Shown piece after piece: positions 15,938 to 22,646 of a stretch of DNA of 22,646 bases. Position 1 is the stretch's first letter, and each line of letters starts with the position of its first letter. The stretch spans positions 1-22,646 of the forward strand of contig CAMBFP010000003.1 of assembly GCA_945865745.1 (NCBI GenBank). The letters run 5' to 3'. This DNA is from Rhizobium sp. Q54 (GTDB lineage: Bacteria > Pseudomonadota > Alphaproteobacteria > Rickettsiales > UBA1997). The position numbers were made by a program, and so were the translations under genes. The notes beneath the pieces are model-generated. The model saw only the letters and a program-made list of their open reading frames with translations, was not told the DNA's origin and ran no database searches.

Positions 15938-16970
15938 GAGAATTCTAAACGCAATTCACGCACAAGGCATTGGAGGAGTTGATCAAGTTTTTCGCAATTA
16001 CACGGAAGTTTTGACACAAAATTTATCAGGAGGGGGCCACGAGGTGGCACTGCTAATTTCTAAGAATGGTAATGAAAATTACCAAGCTAAAAAAATTTTT
16101 AAGCTCAGAAATTTTTCGCAGGTTTTTGATTTCTTACATTTGTTGTGGATTGCCATTTGCTTCAGGCCAGACGTGATTATTTGCCACTCAAATCGCGTGA
16201 TGAAATGGATGCGTTTCTTGCCGATAAAATCGGTGGGAGTTAATCACGGAATCAGTTTTAAAAATTCTCTGCATTGCGATTTTGTGATTAGCATTAATCA
16301 GCAAATTGCTGATTTAGTTGTTGCTGCGGGATTCGATAAGGCAAAGTCGCTCGTGCTTCCAAATGTAATTAAAATTGATCAGAAGTTTTGCGAGAAAAAA
16401 TTAAAATCTCCGTTGGTAATTGGAATTTATGGTCGTCTTGAGCCGAGAAAGGGTTTTGATATTTTGCTCAAAGCCTGCGGAATTTTACAAAAAAATGCCG
16501 AGCAAAAATACAGGAATTTTCGTGTAAAAATTGGTGGCTTCGAAGTTCCGGGAAGCTATGGCTGGCATAATATTAAAGACTTGGCAAAAGAATGTGATAT
16601 TTATGAAAAATGTGAGTTAGTCGGAACTGTTTTAGACAAGAAAAAATTCTTCGAAGACGTGGATATTTTTTGCGTGCCATCACGCGAAGAGCCTTTTGGC
16701 TTAGTGATTCTTGAAGGATTTTTATTTTCTATTTTGGTGATTTCTTCCGAAAGCGACGGCGGAAGATTTTTAATTAAAGATGAAGAAAACGGTTTGCTTT
16801 TTGCCAATGAAAACCCTGAAGACCTTGCGGCAAAAATAATAAAAATTTTGGACAATCCAGAAATTTACTCCAGCCTTACCAAGCAAGCATTCTTAAGACT
16901 TGAAAAAGATTTCTCTTTTAATTTTTTGAGCAAAGAATTTGTCAGAATTTTAGAAATAATCTCCAAATGA
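15936..16970 (+). CDS. GT4-family glycosyltransferase
   Basis: A 344-residue GT-B fold enzyme. The N-terminal half has HAQGIGGVDQVFRNY, the Gly-rich acceptor-side loop typical of GT4. The C-terminal half has IYGRLEPRKGFDILLKA (about 164-180) and the donor-binding EPFGLVILE, an E-x7-E motif from E252 to E260. No membrane segment is obvious. It probably transfers a hexose from UDP- or GDP-sugar during surface glycan assembly. ATG 15936 is chosen because MRILNAIHAQGIGG is the usual GT4 start; the in-frame extension upstream is the antisense of galE. The final AAATGA overlaps the first lipoprotein ATG by 4 nt, coupling translation with the lipoprotein cluster. Confidence 0.9.
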   Translation: MRILNAIHAQGIGGVDQVFRNYTEVLTQNLSGGGHEVALLISKNGNENYQAKKIFKLRNFSQVFDFLHLLWIAICFRPDVIICHSNRVMKWMRFLPIKSVGVNHGISFKNSLHCDFVISINQQIADLVVAAGFDKAKSLVLPNVIKIDQKFCEKKLKSPLVIGIYGRLEPRKGFDILLKACGILQKNAEQKYRNFRVKIGGFEVPGSYGWHNIKDLAKECDIYEKCELVGTVLDKKKFFEDVDIFCVPSREEPFGLVILEGFLFSILVISSESDGGRFLIKDEENGLLFANENPEDLAAKIIKILDNPEIYSSLTKQAFLRLEKDFSFNFLSKEFVRILEIISK

Positions 16971-17290
16971 AATCACTGCCATCAATTCTAATTCTGTTGC
17001 TTTTAACCTCTTGTAACGCCTTGTGGGAGCCAATGCCAAAGAGTTGGAATTGGGGAATGAAGCCACGTCCGACCACCGGCATACGTGGCTTCCCGCCGGC
17101 GGATACTGATTATGGCAAAGGTTTTCAGGATGGCTGTGTTGCGGCTTGGGATGCAGTAAGTAAAGGCTTAACTGGTGAGTTAAAACCAAGATTTGATTAT
17201 AAGCGTTACACAAAAAATGCTGACTATGGTCTTGGATGGGGTGATGCTATTGAACATTGCACCTACATCTATGACTGGGATGTCACTTAA
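16967..17290 (+). CDS. Small lipoprotein 1 of the GxxDGC family
   Basis: A 107-residue lipoprotein: signal sequence MKSLPSILILLLLTSC with lipobox LTSC and acylated C16. The mature part carries YGKGFQDGC (49-57, C57) and YGLGWGDAIEHC (87-98, C98), the two blocks shared with the next four genes. The family is not recognised. The two Cys could form a periplasmic disulphide (inference). The residue after the lipid Cys is Asn, not Asp, so by the E. coli +2 rule an outer-membrane location is possible. Its ATG overlaps the GT4 stop. Confidence 0.85.
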   Translation: MKSLPSILILLLLTSCNALWEPMPKSWNWGMKPRPTTGIRGFPPADTDYGKGFQDGCVAAWDAVSKGLTGELKPRFDYKRYTKNADYGLGWGDAIEHCTYIYDWDVT

Positions 17291-17324
17291 AATGCTGGTG
17301 CATTTTAAGTTGCTTTAAAAAGCA
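17285..17324 (+). other. Perfect 11-bp hairpin over the stop codon of lipoprotein 1, then a second hairpin
   Basis: ACTTAAAATGC (17285-17295) and GCATTTTAAGT (17300-17310) are perfect inverted copies around TGGT, and the first arm includes the TAA of lipoprotein 1. Immediately after, TGCTTT-AA-AAAGCA (17311-17324) forms a second small hairpin. No T-tract follows at once; TTTTT comes about 16 nt later. It may act as an attenuator or mRNA-stability structure before lipoprotein 2. Confidence 0.6.
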
Positions 17325-17367
17325 AAAAGCAGCTCAGTCTTTTTAATAAATTCTATTCTATTTTTTG

Positions 17368-17724
17368 ATGGGGAAAATTTGCCTTACTGCAGCGTTATTA
17401 ATTTTATCCTCTTGTCGCATGCCAACAAATTTTGGTTTTTATCAACCAATTACTATGGATATGAACGTTCCAGATGGTCCGCCGGAATTTAAAGAGGGCT
17501 GGAGAGATGGCTGCAAGTCTGGATTGGCGAATGGTAATTTTCTTAATTCAGATGTTTATCTAACTAAAGAAGGCGCGTCATTTTCTTCTATTTATAGCGA
17601 TAGTAATCATAGCGATAATGCGAAATATCGCTCTGCCTGGGGCAATGCCTACTGGGTGTGTATGACTTATGGTTCAACCTTCGTAACATCTAATTCAATG
17701 CAGTTCGCTCCGCTTAGTCATTAA
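17368..17724 (+). CDS. Small lipoprotein 2 of the GxxDGC family
   Basis: 118 residues. The signal sequence MGKICLTAALLILSSC ends in a lipobox LSSC (acylated C16). The shared blocks are FKEGWRDGCKSG (41-52, C49) and YRSAWGNAYWVC (87-98, C98), 49 residues between the Cys. The linker has a Ser/Asn-rich stretch SFSSIYSDSNHSDN. An in-frame TTG precedes the ATG by one codon; ATG 17368 is preferred. The +2 residue after the Cys is Arg. A 77-nt gap with hairpins separates it from lipoprotein 1. Confidence 0.85.
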   Translation: MGKICLTAALLILSSCRMPTNFGFYQPITMDMNVPDGPPEFKEGWRDGCKSGLANGNFLNSDVYLTKEGASFSSIYSDSNHSDNAKYRSAWGNAYWVCMTYGSTFVTSNSMQFAPLSH

Positions 17725-17736
17725 ATTATCAAAATC

Positions 17737-18087
17737 ATGTTTCGTACCTTGTTTTTATTGTTTAGCCTCTTGTTACTTTCTTCCTGCTCCACGTCTTTGG
17801 CTAAGTATCTTCCTGATCGTCCGAGTAGAGAATTTAAACAGACAATGGAAGAGAGTTCTCCTGAATTTGCGCAAGGTTGGAAAGATGGTTGTGAGGTTGG
17901 AATGTCGAGTGCCGGCAATACTTTTTACAAAATGTTTTACCGTAATAACGCCATCGACGGTTATAAAATGGGTAGCTCATCAGACTATAGCACGGCATGG
18001 GGAAATGCCTTTTGGTACTGTATGCGTTATGATTTGATCAAGCAGAAAAGTGGCATTTGGAGCAATGTGTTTGGTGGATATAAATAG
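17737..18087 (+). CDS. Small lipoprotein 3 of the GxxDGC family
   Basis: 116 residues. The signal sequence MFRTLFLLFSLLLLSSC has lipobox LSSC (acylated C17). This member shows the family most clearly: SPEFAQGWKDGCEVG (41-55, C52) and YSTAWGNAFWYCMRY (84-98, C95), 43 residues between the Cys. An internal GNTFYKMFYR block is echoed in lipoprotein 4 as GNMFYRSRY. It begins 12 nt after lipoprotein 2, and lipoprotein 4 follows after 2 nt. Confidence 0.87.
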   Translation: MFRTLFLLFSLLLLSSCSTSLAKYLPDRPSREFKQTMEESSPEFAQGWKDGCEVGMSSAGNTFYKMFYRNNAIDGYKMGSSSDYSTAWGNAFWYCMRYDLIKQKSGIWSNVFGGYK

Positions 18088-18089
18088 CG

Positions 18090-18677
18090 ATGAGATTAAT
18101 ACTTCTTATCCTTATTTCCTTCAGTTTCACTTCCTGCAAACTCCTTACGATACCTTTCAAGAGCAGCTTTGCTCCTCTTTTGAATTTTAAAGTTCCACCT
18201 GGAACCCCAGCATTTAAATCTGGATATAAGGATGGATGTTCGAGCGTTCTTTATTCTCGTGGTAACATGTTTTATCGCTCACGTTATGAATATCGCTATG
18301 ATCCAAATATGATTGATAACACCGAGTATCAATTTGGTTATTCAAAGGGTGGAAATTGGTGCTTTTCGCATATTGTTGGGATTAGTCCTGATAACGTATT
18401 AGGCCCTGGAGATGGGCTTTCTTCTTTGTATCCCAATGGTGCAAATGCAATGTTTGATATGTCTCCAAGTAGCGTGGATGATGCTTGGGGCGGTATGTTT
18501 GGCAGCGGACTTTCTTCTCCGATAGATACCAACTCAACTCCAGGTGGATTAAATGCCATATTTGATGTTTATCAAAAAGGCATTAGTGGTGGTCAAGCTG
18601 GTGCAGGAGATTCTGTATTTGGTAGCAATCCACTTTGGTCTGGCAATAAAGGAGTTGGTTTTATGGGGATTTGGTAA
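18090..18677 (+). CDS. Lipoprotein 4 of the GxxDGC family, with Gly/Ser-rich C-terminal extension
   Basis: 195 residues, the longest of the set. The signal sequence MRLILLILISFSFTSC ends in lipobox FTSC (acylated C16). The shared blocks are AFKSGYKDGCSS (41-52, C50) and YQFGYSKGGNWC (80-91, C91). Here AWGNA is replaced by GYSKGGNW, so the second block is degenerate. From about residue 100 a tail absent from the shorter members is rich in Gly, Ser, Asn, Asp and Pro (LGPGDGLSSLYPNG, DDAWGGMFGSGLSS). It ends KGVGFMGIW. The tail looks like an unstructured or surface-exposed extension. Lipoprotein 5 starts immediately after the stop (TAAATG). Confidence 0.85.
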   Translation: MRLILLILISFSFTSCKLLTIPFKSSFAPLLNFKVPPGTPAFKSGYKDGCSSVLYSRGNMFYRSRYEYRYDPNMIDNTEYQFGYSKGGNWCFSHIVGISPDNVLGPGDGLSSLYPNGANAMFDMSPSSVDDAWGGMFGSGLSSPIDTNSTPGGLNAIFDVYQKGISGGQAGAGDSVFGSNPLWSGNKGVGFMGIW

Positions 18678-19190
18678 ATGTTTTTTCGCTCTTTAATTAT
18701 AGCTTTACTTCTTACTTCTTGCTCTACTCCAAACTGGTATAAGCCTTACGGATACATGACTTTTAAAAGAATGCCAAGAGGGGGCTCTCCTGGTTTTCAA
18801 CTTGGCTGGATTCACGGCTGCGAATCTGGCTTAGGATCACAATTTGGCGGAGGATTATTTATGTATTTTTATACCTGGAGTCGTGATCCAGACATCAACT
18901 CGGTCAACCCCGACATCAATAAAATTAGACTACGATATAAAAAAGAATTAGCCGCAGTGAACTGGAATAATCGAGACGAAATCAAAAAAAATTTTAGCGA
19001 CTATGGCGCAGTTTTTTGGAAGGCTCACAGCTTTTGTCACGCGTCAATTTTAGGTATCTTGCAAATGGCCGAAATGAGGCCATCGCTTCCCGGTGAAGAT
19101 CGTTATGATCCTGGTTATGAGTCGATTGGAAAAGTGTGGTCGCTTCATGGCAAGGGCGATACACGTCTTGGCAAGGGATCATTCTGGTAG
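18678..19190 (+). CDS. Lipoprotein 5 of the GxxDGC family, with long inter-Cys insert
   Basis: 170 residues. The signal sequence MFFRSLIIALLLTSC has lipobox LTSC (acylated C15), then STPNWYKPYG. The first block is SPGFQLGWIHGCESG (37-51, C48), with His replacing the Asp of the other members. The second block is degenerate, YGAVFWKAHSFC (109-120, C120), and the Cys are 72 residues apart because of a charged insert (LRYKKELAAVNWNNRDEIKKN). The tail ends with DTRLGKGSFW. The ATG abuts the stop of lipoprotein 4; the glycine-zipper lipoprotein begins 1 nt after its TAG. Confidence 0.85.
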   Translation: MFFRSLIIALLLTSCSTPNWYKPYGYMTFKRMPRGGSPGFQLGWIHGCESGLGSQFGGGLFMYFYTWSRDPDINSVNPDINKIRLRYKKELAAVNWNNRDEIKKNFSDYGAVFWKAHSFCHASILGILQMAEMRPSLPGEDRYDPGYESIGKVWSLHGKGDTRLGKGSFW

Positions 19191-19191
19191 T

Positions 19192-19611
19192 ATGAAGATT
19201 CTCTGCATCATTCTCTTAATTTTCTCTCTTACTTCCTGCTCTTCTTATAAGCCAATTCTAGACCAAAACGAAAAATTTTTGGCGAGTGATGAAGTAGAAA
19301 GACAAAAAGAAATATCCGTCTGCAAATCCGAAGCTAATGAATATTTAGATAAGTTAAAAACCGAACGCGCTGCACGAGAAGCTAGTCGCAAAGCCTTAAT
19401 TGGTGGAGTTATTGGCGCTGCAGTTGGCGCATTTTCTGGAAAAAATATAAAATCTACTTTGATCGGAACCGCGATTGGTGCTGGTGCTGGTGCAATAATC
19501 GGTGGCCTTTCAGTTGTTGGTGAAGATAAAGTAAAACCCGACGTAATTAAACAGCGCTACATCAGTAATTGCTTGGCGAAGAAAGGTTATTCAGTAATTG
19601 GTTGGTATTAA
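19192..19611 (+). CDS. Glycine-zipper lipoprotein
   Basis: 139 residues. The signal sequence MKILCIILLIFSLTSC ends in lipobox LTSC (acylated C16). A charged helical region with C44 is followed by a glycine-zipper hydrophobic segment at about 69-109 (LIGGVIGAAVGAFSG, then LIGTAIGAGAGAIIGG), and by a C-terminal RYISNCLAKKGYSVIGWY with C127. The layout (lipobox, zipper, late Cys in xCLxxKGYxVxGW) is that of small outer-membrane-associated glycine-zipper proteins. It is not a paralogue of the five preceding lipoproteins but shares their lipoprotein nature and operon. ATG 19192 is used because it places the lipobox normally; the longer in-frame start at 19093 lies inside lipoprotein 5. Confidence 0.85.
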   Translation: MKILCIILLIFSLTSCSSYKPILDQNEKFLASDEVERQKEISVCKSEANEYLDKLKTERAAREASRKALIGGVIGAAVGAFSGKNIKSTLIGTAIGAGAGAIIGGLSVVGEDKVKPDVIKQRYISNCLAKKGYSVIGWY

Positions 19612-19620
19612 CTCACTCTT

Positions 19621-19710
19621 GTCATCCCTGCGAAGGCAGGGATCTAAGAAAGTTTCCGCGCGTTGTAATTCCTTCTCGATCTCCGCCTTTGCGGGGATTG
19701 CTTGGGAGAG
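19621..19710. repeat. REP-like palindromic intergenic element (TCATCCCTGCGAAGGCAGGGATC type), partly decayed
   Basis: ATCCCTGC (19624-19631) and GCAGGGAT (19636-19643) form a perfect 8-bp stem around GAAG. A second stem lies at about 19681-19696: CTCCGC and GCGGGG around CTTT. The outer ends do not match well, so the element looks eroded. The wording is that of the widely dispersed bacterial repeat whose translation gives SCHPCEGRDL or VIPAKAGI. It fills most of the 136-nt gap before rluB. Confidence 0.75.
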
Positions 19711-19747
19711 ATCGGAGTAAATTTACAGCTTTAAACAAAACAAAAAA

Positions 19748-20479
19748 ATGAGCACAGAAAAAGAAAAAAAACCAGAAGGTATTCGCGTTGCAAAACTAAT
19801 CGCCGCCTCAGGTCGTTGTTCACGTCGTGAAGCTGAAGAGTTGATTGTAGAAGGACGCGTTAAGGTAAATGGCGTGACCATTACAACTCCTGCAACATTC
19901 ATTACCGATCATTCGGTAAAAATTGACGACAAGTTAATTAGTGCCAAGGGCCCTACGCGTCTATGGATCTTTCACAAGCCTGTTGGTTATTTAACGACAA
20001 CAAAAGATCCTAATGGGCGTAAAACAATTTTCGATTTATTGCCGCGAGATTTACCGCGCGTGATTGGAGTTGGCAGATTAGATTATAACACTGAGGGCTT
20101 GCTGTTATTGACTACAGACGGTGCTTTAGCGCGTCATTTAGAATTACCAAAAAACAAATTTGTTCGCGAATATCGTGCGCGAGTTTTTGGTAAAATTGAC
20201 GAAGAGAGAATAAAAAGATTAGAGCGCGGAGTGACTGTTGATGGCGTTAGATATGGCTCGATCAAGGTTGAAGTAGAAACAGAAAAAGCCTCAAATTCTT
20301 GGTTAAAAATTTCTCTAACCGAAGGAAAAAATCGTGAAATCAGAAAAGTGATGGAGCATTTCGGTCTACAGGTTAATAGGCTTATCAGAATTTCTTACGA
20401 CGAGTTTAAGTTAGGAAGTTTGCCCGTTGGTCAGGTATTGGAAATTAGAAAAGCGGTGGTGAATCAGTTTAAGTTGTAA
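19748..20479 (+). CDS. rluB: RluB/RsuA-family ribosomal pseudouridine synthase
   Basis: A 243-residue pseudouridine synthase. The N-terminal S4 RNA-binding domain (about 12-65) includes RVAKLIAASGRCSRREAEEL and GRVKVNG. The catalytic domain has HKPVGYLTTTKDPNGRKTIFDLLP, and GRLDYNTEGLLLLTTDG (109-125) carries catalytic D112. The C-terminal KNREIRKVMEHFGLQVNRLIR stretch is characteristic of the RsuA/RluB/RluE group. RluB isomerises U2605 of 23S rRNA in E. coli; the exact target here is not certain. The Lys/Glu start MSTEKEKKPEG is short. The gene is convergent with the RND pump and separated from the lipoproteins by a REP-like element, so it may have its own promoter. Confidence 0.9.
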   Translation: MSTEKEKKPEGIRVAKLIAASGRCSRREAEELIVEGRVKVNGVTITTPATFITDHSVKIDDKLISAKGPTRLWIFHKPVGYLTTTKDPNGRKTIFDLLPRDLPRVIGVGRLDYNTEGLLLLTTDGALARHLELPKNKFVREYRARVFGKIDEERIKRLERGVTVDGVRYGSIKVEVETEKASNSWLKISLTEGKNREIRKVMEHFGLQVNRLIRISYDEFKLGSLPVGQVLEIRKAVVNQFKL

Positions 20480-20504
20480 TTTTGCAATAGTGACAAAACC
20501 TTCA

Positions 20505-20572
20505 GGATCGCTGACTGCAATGAATGAGGACTGAGCTTACTCATTCCGCTATCTCATCACAGGCTTCGATCC
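20505..20572. other. Nested inverted repeats between convergent rluB and RND genes
   Basis: In the 115-nt gap, GGATCG (20505-20510) pairs with CGATCC (20567-20572), enclosing GAATGAG (20522-20528) paired with CTCATTC (20540-20546) around an 11-nt loop. No T-tract follows on either strand. It could be a terminator-like structure or the remnant of another dispersed repeat. Confidence 0.35.
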
Positions 20573-20594
20573 AAAAGGGCTCATCAAGAACTAT

Positions 20595-22646
20595 TTATTC
20601 CACTAATTTCGCCAATTTCCCTTTTGCCCAAATCCGAAAACGGTCGATATAACTAAACACCGCGGGCACAACAATTAGAGTTAAAACAGTCGAAGAAATT
20701 AATCCGCCAATCACCGTCACGCCAAGCGAGGTGCGTTGCGCCGCTGATTCGCTTAGACCAATCGCAACCGGCAAAGTTCCGGCAATCAAAGCAAATGAAG
20801 TCATTAAAATCGGACGAAGACGCATTTTACCCGCGAGCACCAAAGCCTCAGTTCTTGACTTACCTTGCTCGATTAAATGATTAGCGAAATCGACTAACAA
20901 AATCGAATTTTTCCCCGAGACAGAAATAAGCATGAAGACCCCGAGCATGGCAAAGATATTTAGCGATTCGCCGGCAAAAAATAGAGAATAAGCCGCGCCA
21001 CACAAGGCGAGAGGAAGTGCTAATAAAATTGTGAATGGCATGATGAATGATTCATAAAGGCTGGTCAAAATTAAATAGATGAACAACACCGCCATGCAAA
21101 TTGCGATACCCATCGAGCTTTGCATTTCTTGCATATTTTCAGAATCGCCGATGAAGAGGTAGCGAATTCCAGCGGGAATTTTCATGTCTCCCTTGCCGCG
21201 GAATTTTGTTTCAACATCGCGCATAATATCACCAAGACCAGCGCCTTTAATGATGCTGGCATTGATTTGAATGTAACGACCACGATCCATGCGAGTAATA
21301 ACGGCATCTTCCAAACCTTCTTCCGGAGTGGCAACGTCAGAAAGTCTGATTAATTTTTGATTGAGATTTGGCACAAACATCGAGCCAAAATTATCGCGCA
21401 GATCGCGCTGTTCTGGTTTTAAACGCACACGAATATCATATTCTAATCCGTCCTGACGTAATTTGGTTGGCGTATAACCTTCAACATAGCCGCGCAATTC
21501 ATTGCCTAAAATCTGTGGATTTACGCCATAAGTTTTTGCCGCATTGTCCTTGATTCGCACACGAAATTCGTTGCGTGACGCTTTATTGCTGATGTCGACA
21601 TCTTTCAAGCGTGGATCATTCCTTAAAAATTCTAAAACCTTGGTCGCATATTCATCTAAGGCATTTTGTTTGGTTGAAATCAGAAGTAGATTGAATGGCT
21701 GACCACGCGAAACGCCGCTCGAAGGATCGTAGTCTTTAACAATTGGGTTGGCGTAAGCGAATTCTTTTAGCTGTGCGCGTAATTTTTCTTTGAAGGCTCC
21801 AGTGCTAATTTTTCTAATTTTTCCGGGCTTGAGTTTGATATAAATCTCTCCACGGTTTGATTGAGCTGAGCTTGTACCAGAGGTGCCCACAGAAAGTTCC
21901 ACTTCTGGATTTTTTCTGACGATTTCATCAATTTTTAATAATGATTGGGTAGTAGTATCGAGGCTAGAATCCGCTGACAATTCGATACTAACCGACAATT
22001 CTCCGTTATTATTTTCGGCCAAAAAAGTTTTTGGTACGAATTTAAATGCAACAAGACTTAGCACCAAAATTACCCCAGTTGCAGTGAGAATTTTTCCAGG
22101 ATGAGTGATCGAAAAACGCACGATTTTTTCATATTTTTCTTCAAGCATTTTTTGAAAATTATCGAACTTTCTCAGTATTTTACTCTCGTTTAGATGATGA
22201 GTTTTTTTGCCGGATAAATAGGCGCAAAGTACCGGTATTATTGAGATAGCGACAAATAGACTAATCAGCATCGCAAAGGAAATCGTCAGGCCAAATTGCT
22301 TTAGATATTGACCAACAACGCCACCCATAAACGCGAGGGGAGTGAATACAGAAATCACAACAGCGCTAATTGCGACAACGGCCATCAAAATTTCTTTTGA
22401 AGCCATTATTGCCGCTTCTTTTGGCGGGATGCCTTGTTCAATTTTTCGGTAAATATTTTCGACAACAACAATCGCATCATCAACAAGTAGGCCAACAGCG
22501 AGACTAAGAGCCAGTAAAGAAATAATGTTAATCGAGAAGCCGGCCAAATACATTAGGATGAAAGATCCAACCAGTGAGATCGGCAGAGAAACCGCGGTAA
22601 TTATGGTGGCACGCGAATTGGCGAGAAAGAAGAAAACAGTTAAAAC
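20595..22646 (-). CDS. RND-family multidrug efflux transporter (AcrB/HAE1-like), N-terminus cut by window edge
   Basis: An inner-membrane proton-driven efflux pump. The frame is open to the right edge (683 codons visible; about 1,000-1,050 in a full-length protein). The first visible residues, VLTVFFFLANSRATIITAVS, correspond to the region just before TM3 of AcrB, so roughly the first third is missing. The proton-relay residues are present: the two Asp in GLLVDDAIVVVEN (visible residues 56-57) and the Lys in VSGKNSILLVDFA. Between the membrane halves lies the second porter region (KFVPKTFLAENNNGELSVSIE to SENMQEM). The C-terminal membrane half includes LRPILMTSFALIAGTLPVA, a strong HAE1 signature. 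Substrates cannot be inferred. A membrane-fusion partner would be expected upstream, outside the window. Confidence 0.95.
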   Translation of the reverse strand, partial: VLTVFFFLANSRATIITAVSLPISLVGSFILMYLAGFSINIISLLALSLAVGLLVDDAIVVVENIYRKIEQGIPPKEAAIMASKEILMAVVAISAVVISVFTPLAFMGGVVGQYLKQFGLTISFAMLISLFVAISIIPVLCAYLSGKKTHHLNESKILRKFDNFQKMLEEKYEKIVRFSITHPGKILTATGVILVLSLVAFKFVPKTFLAENNNGELSVSIELSADSSLDTTTQSLLKIDEIVRKNPEVELSVGTSGTSSAQSNRGEIYIKLKPGKIRKISTGAFKEKLRAQLKEFAYANPIVKDYDPSSGVSRGQPFNLLLISTKQNALDEYATKVLEFLRNDPRLKDVDISNKASRNEFRVRIKDNAAKTYGVNPQILGNELRGYVEGYTPTKLRQDGLEYDIRVRLKPEQRDLRDNFGSMFVPNLNQKLIRLSDVATPEEGLEDAVITRMDRGRYIQINASIIKGAGLGDIMRDVETKFRGKGDMKIPAGIRYLFIGDSENMQEMQSSMGIAICMAVLFIYLILTSLYESFIMPFTILLALPLALCGAAYSLFFAGESLNIFAMLGVFMLISVSGKNSILLVDFANHLIEQGKSRTEALVLAGKMRLRPILMTSFALIAGTLPVAIGLSESAAQRTSLGVTVIGGLISSTVLTLIVVPAVFSYIDRFRIWAKGKLAKLVE

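Noticed and set aside
16967..19190. CRISPR array or toxin-antitoxin modules as an explanation of the repeated short genes
   Set aside because: The repetition is at protein level only, each gene has a full lipoprotein signal, and there are no short identical DNA repeats or toxin-antitoxin motifs.
19569..19751. Short plus-strand frame between the glycine-zipper lipoprotein and rluB
   Set aside because: It is a translation of the REP-like repeat (SCHPCEGRDL) rather than a gene.
1..22646. Insertion sequence or prophage genes
   Set aside because: No transposase, integrase or phage structural motif was seen; the only mobile-looking sequences are the small palindromic elements.

Overview
The window is AT-rich, densely packed bacterial chromosome. 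The gene set points to an alphaproteobacterium: a TIGR02186/Alph_Pro_TM protein next to a TauE/SafE exporter, a YgfZ/GcvT-like protein, MurJ, M3B oligopeptidase and many small lipoproteins. The low GC, pseudogenes and palindromic intergenic repeats are reminiscent of Rickettsiales- or Holosporales-like lineages, but I cannot fix the genus from sequence alone.

Layout. (1) 1-1804, minus: a large acidic, repeat-bearing, membrane-anchored protein of unknown function, cut by the left edge, starting 17 nt after a tRNA-Val(GAC). (2) 1987-3682, plus: queC and a prepilin-like protein with a LamG-like domain. (3) 3734-8060, minus: pepF, a TrmA/RlmD-type RNA methyltransferase and murJ. (4) 8195-12128, minus: a tightly overlapping chain that reads GT61 glycosyltransferase, ygfZ, TauE/SafE exporter, TIGR02186 protein, universal stress protein. 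(5) 12125-16970, both strands: a surface-glycan locus in partial decay. It holds a broken GT61 paralogue, an FkbM-like methyltransferase, a glycosyltransferase interrupted by one stop codon, galE, and a GT4 glycosyltransferase whose ATG overlaps the divergent galE ATG. (6) 16967-19611, plus: five short paralogous lipoproteins plus one glycine-zipper lipoprotein, translationally linked to the GT4 gene. (7) 19748-20479 plus, an RluB-type pseudouridine synthase; 20595-22646 minus, an RND efflux pump cut by the right edge.

The strongest candidate for something undescribed is region 6. Five tandem lipoproteins share a lipobox, a G-[WFY]-x-[DH]-G-C motif about 30-40 residues after the acylated Cys, and a second Cys 41-72 residues further on, usually inside a Y-x-x-(A)W-G-x-A-x-x-x-C motif. 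I do not recognise this family. Second in interest are the repeat protein at the left edge, the 35-bp palindromic element present in two copies with a compensatory base change, and the glycan locus with two broken glycosyltransferases. No CRISPR array, rRNA or transposase was seen, and no gene-free stretch exceeds about 140 bases.
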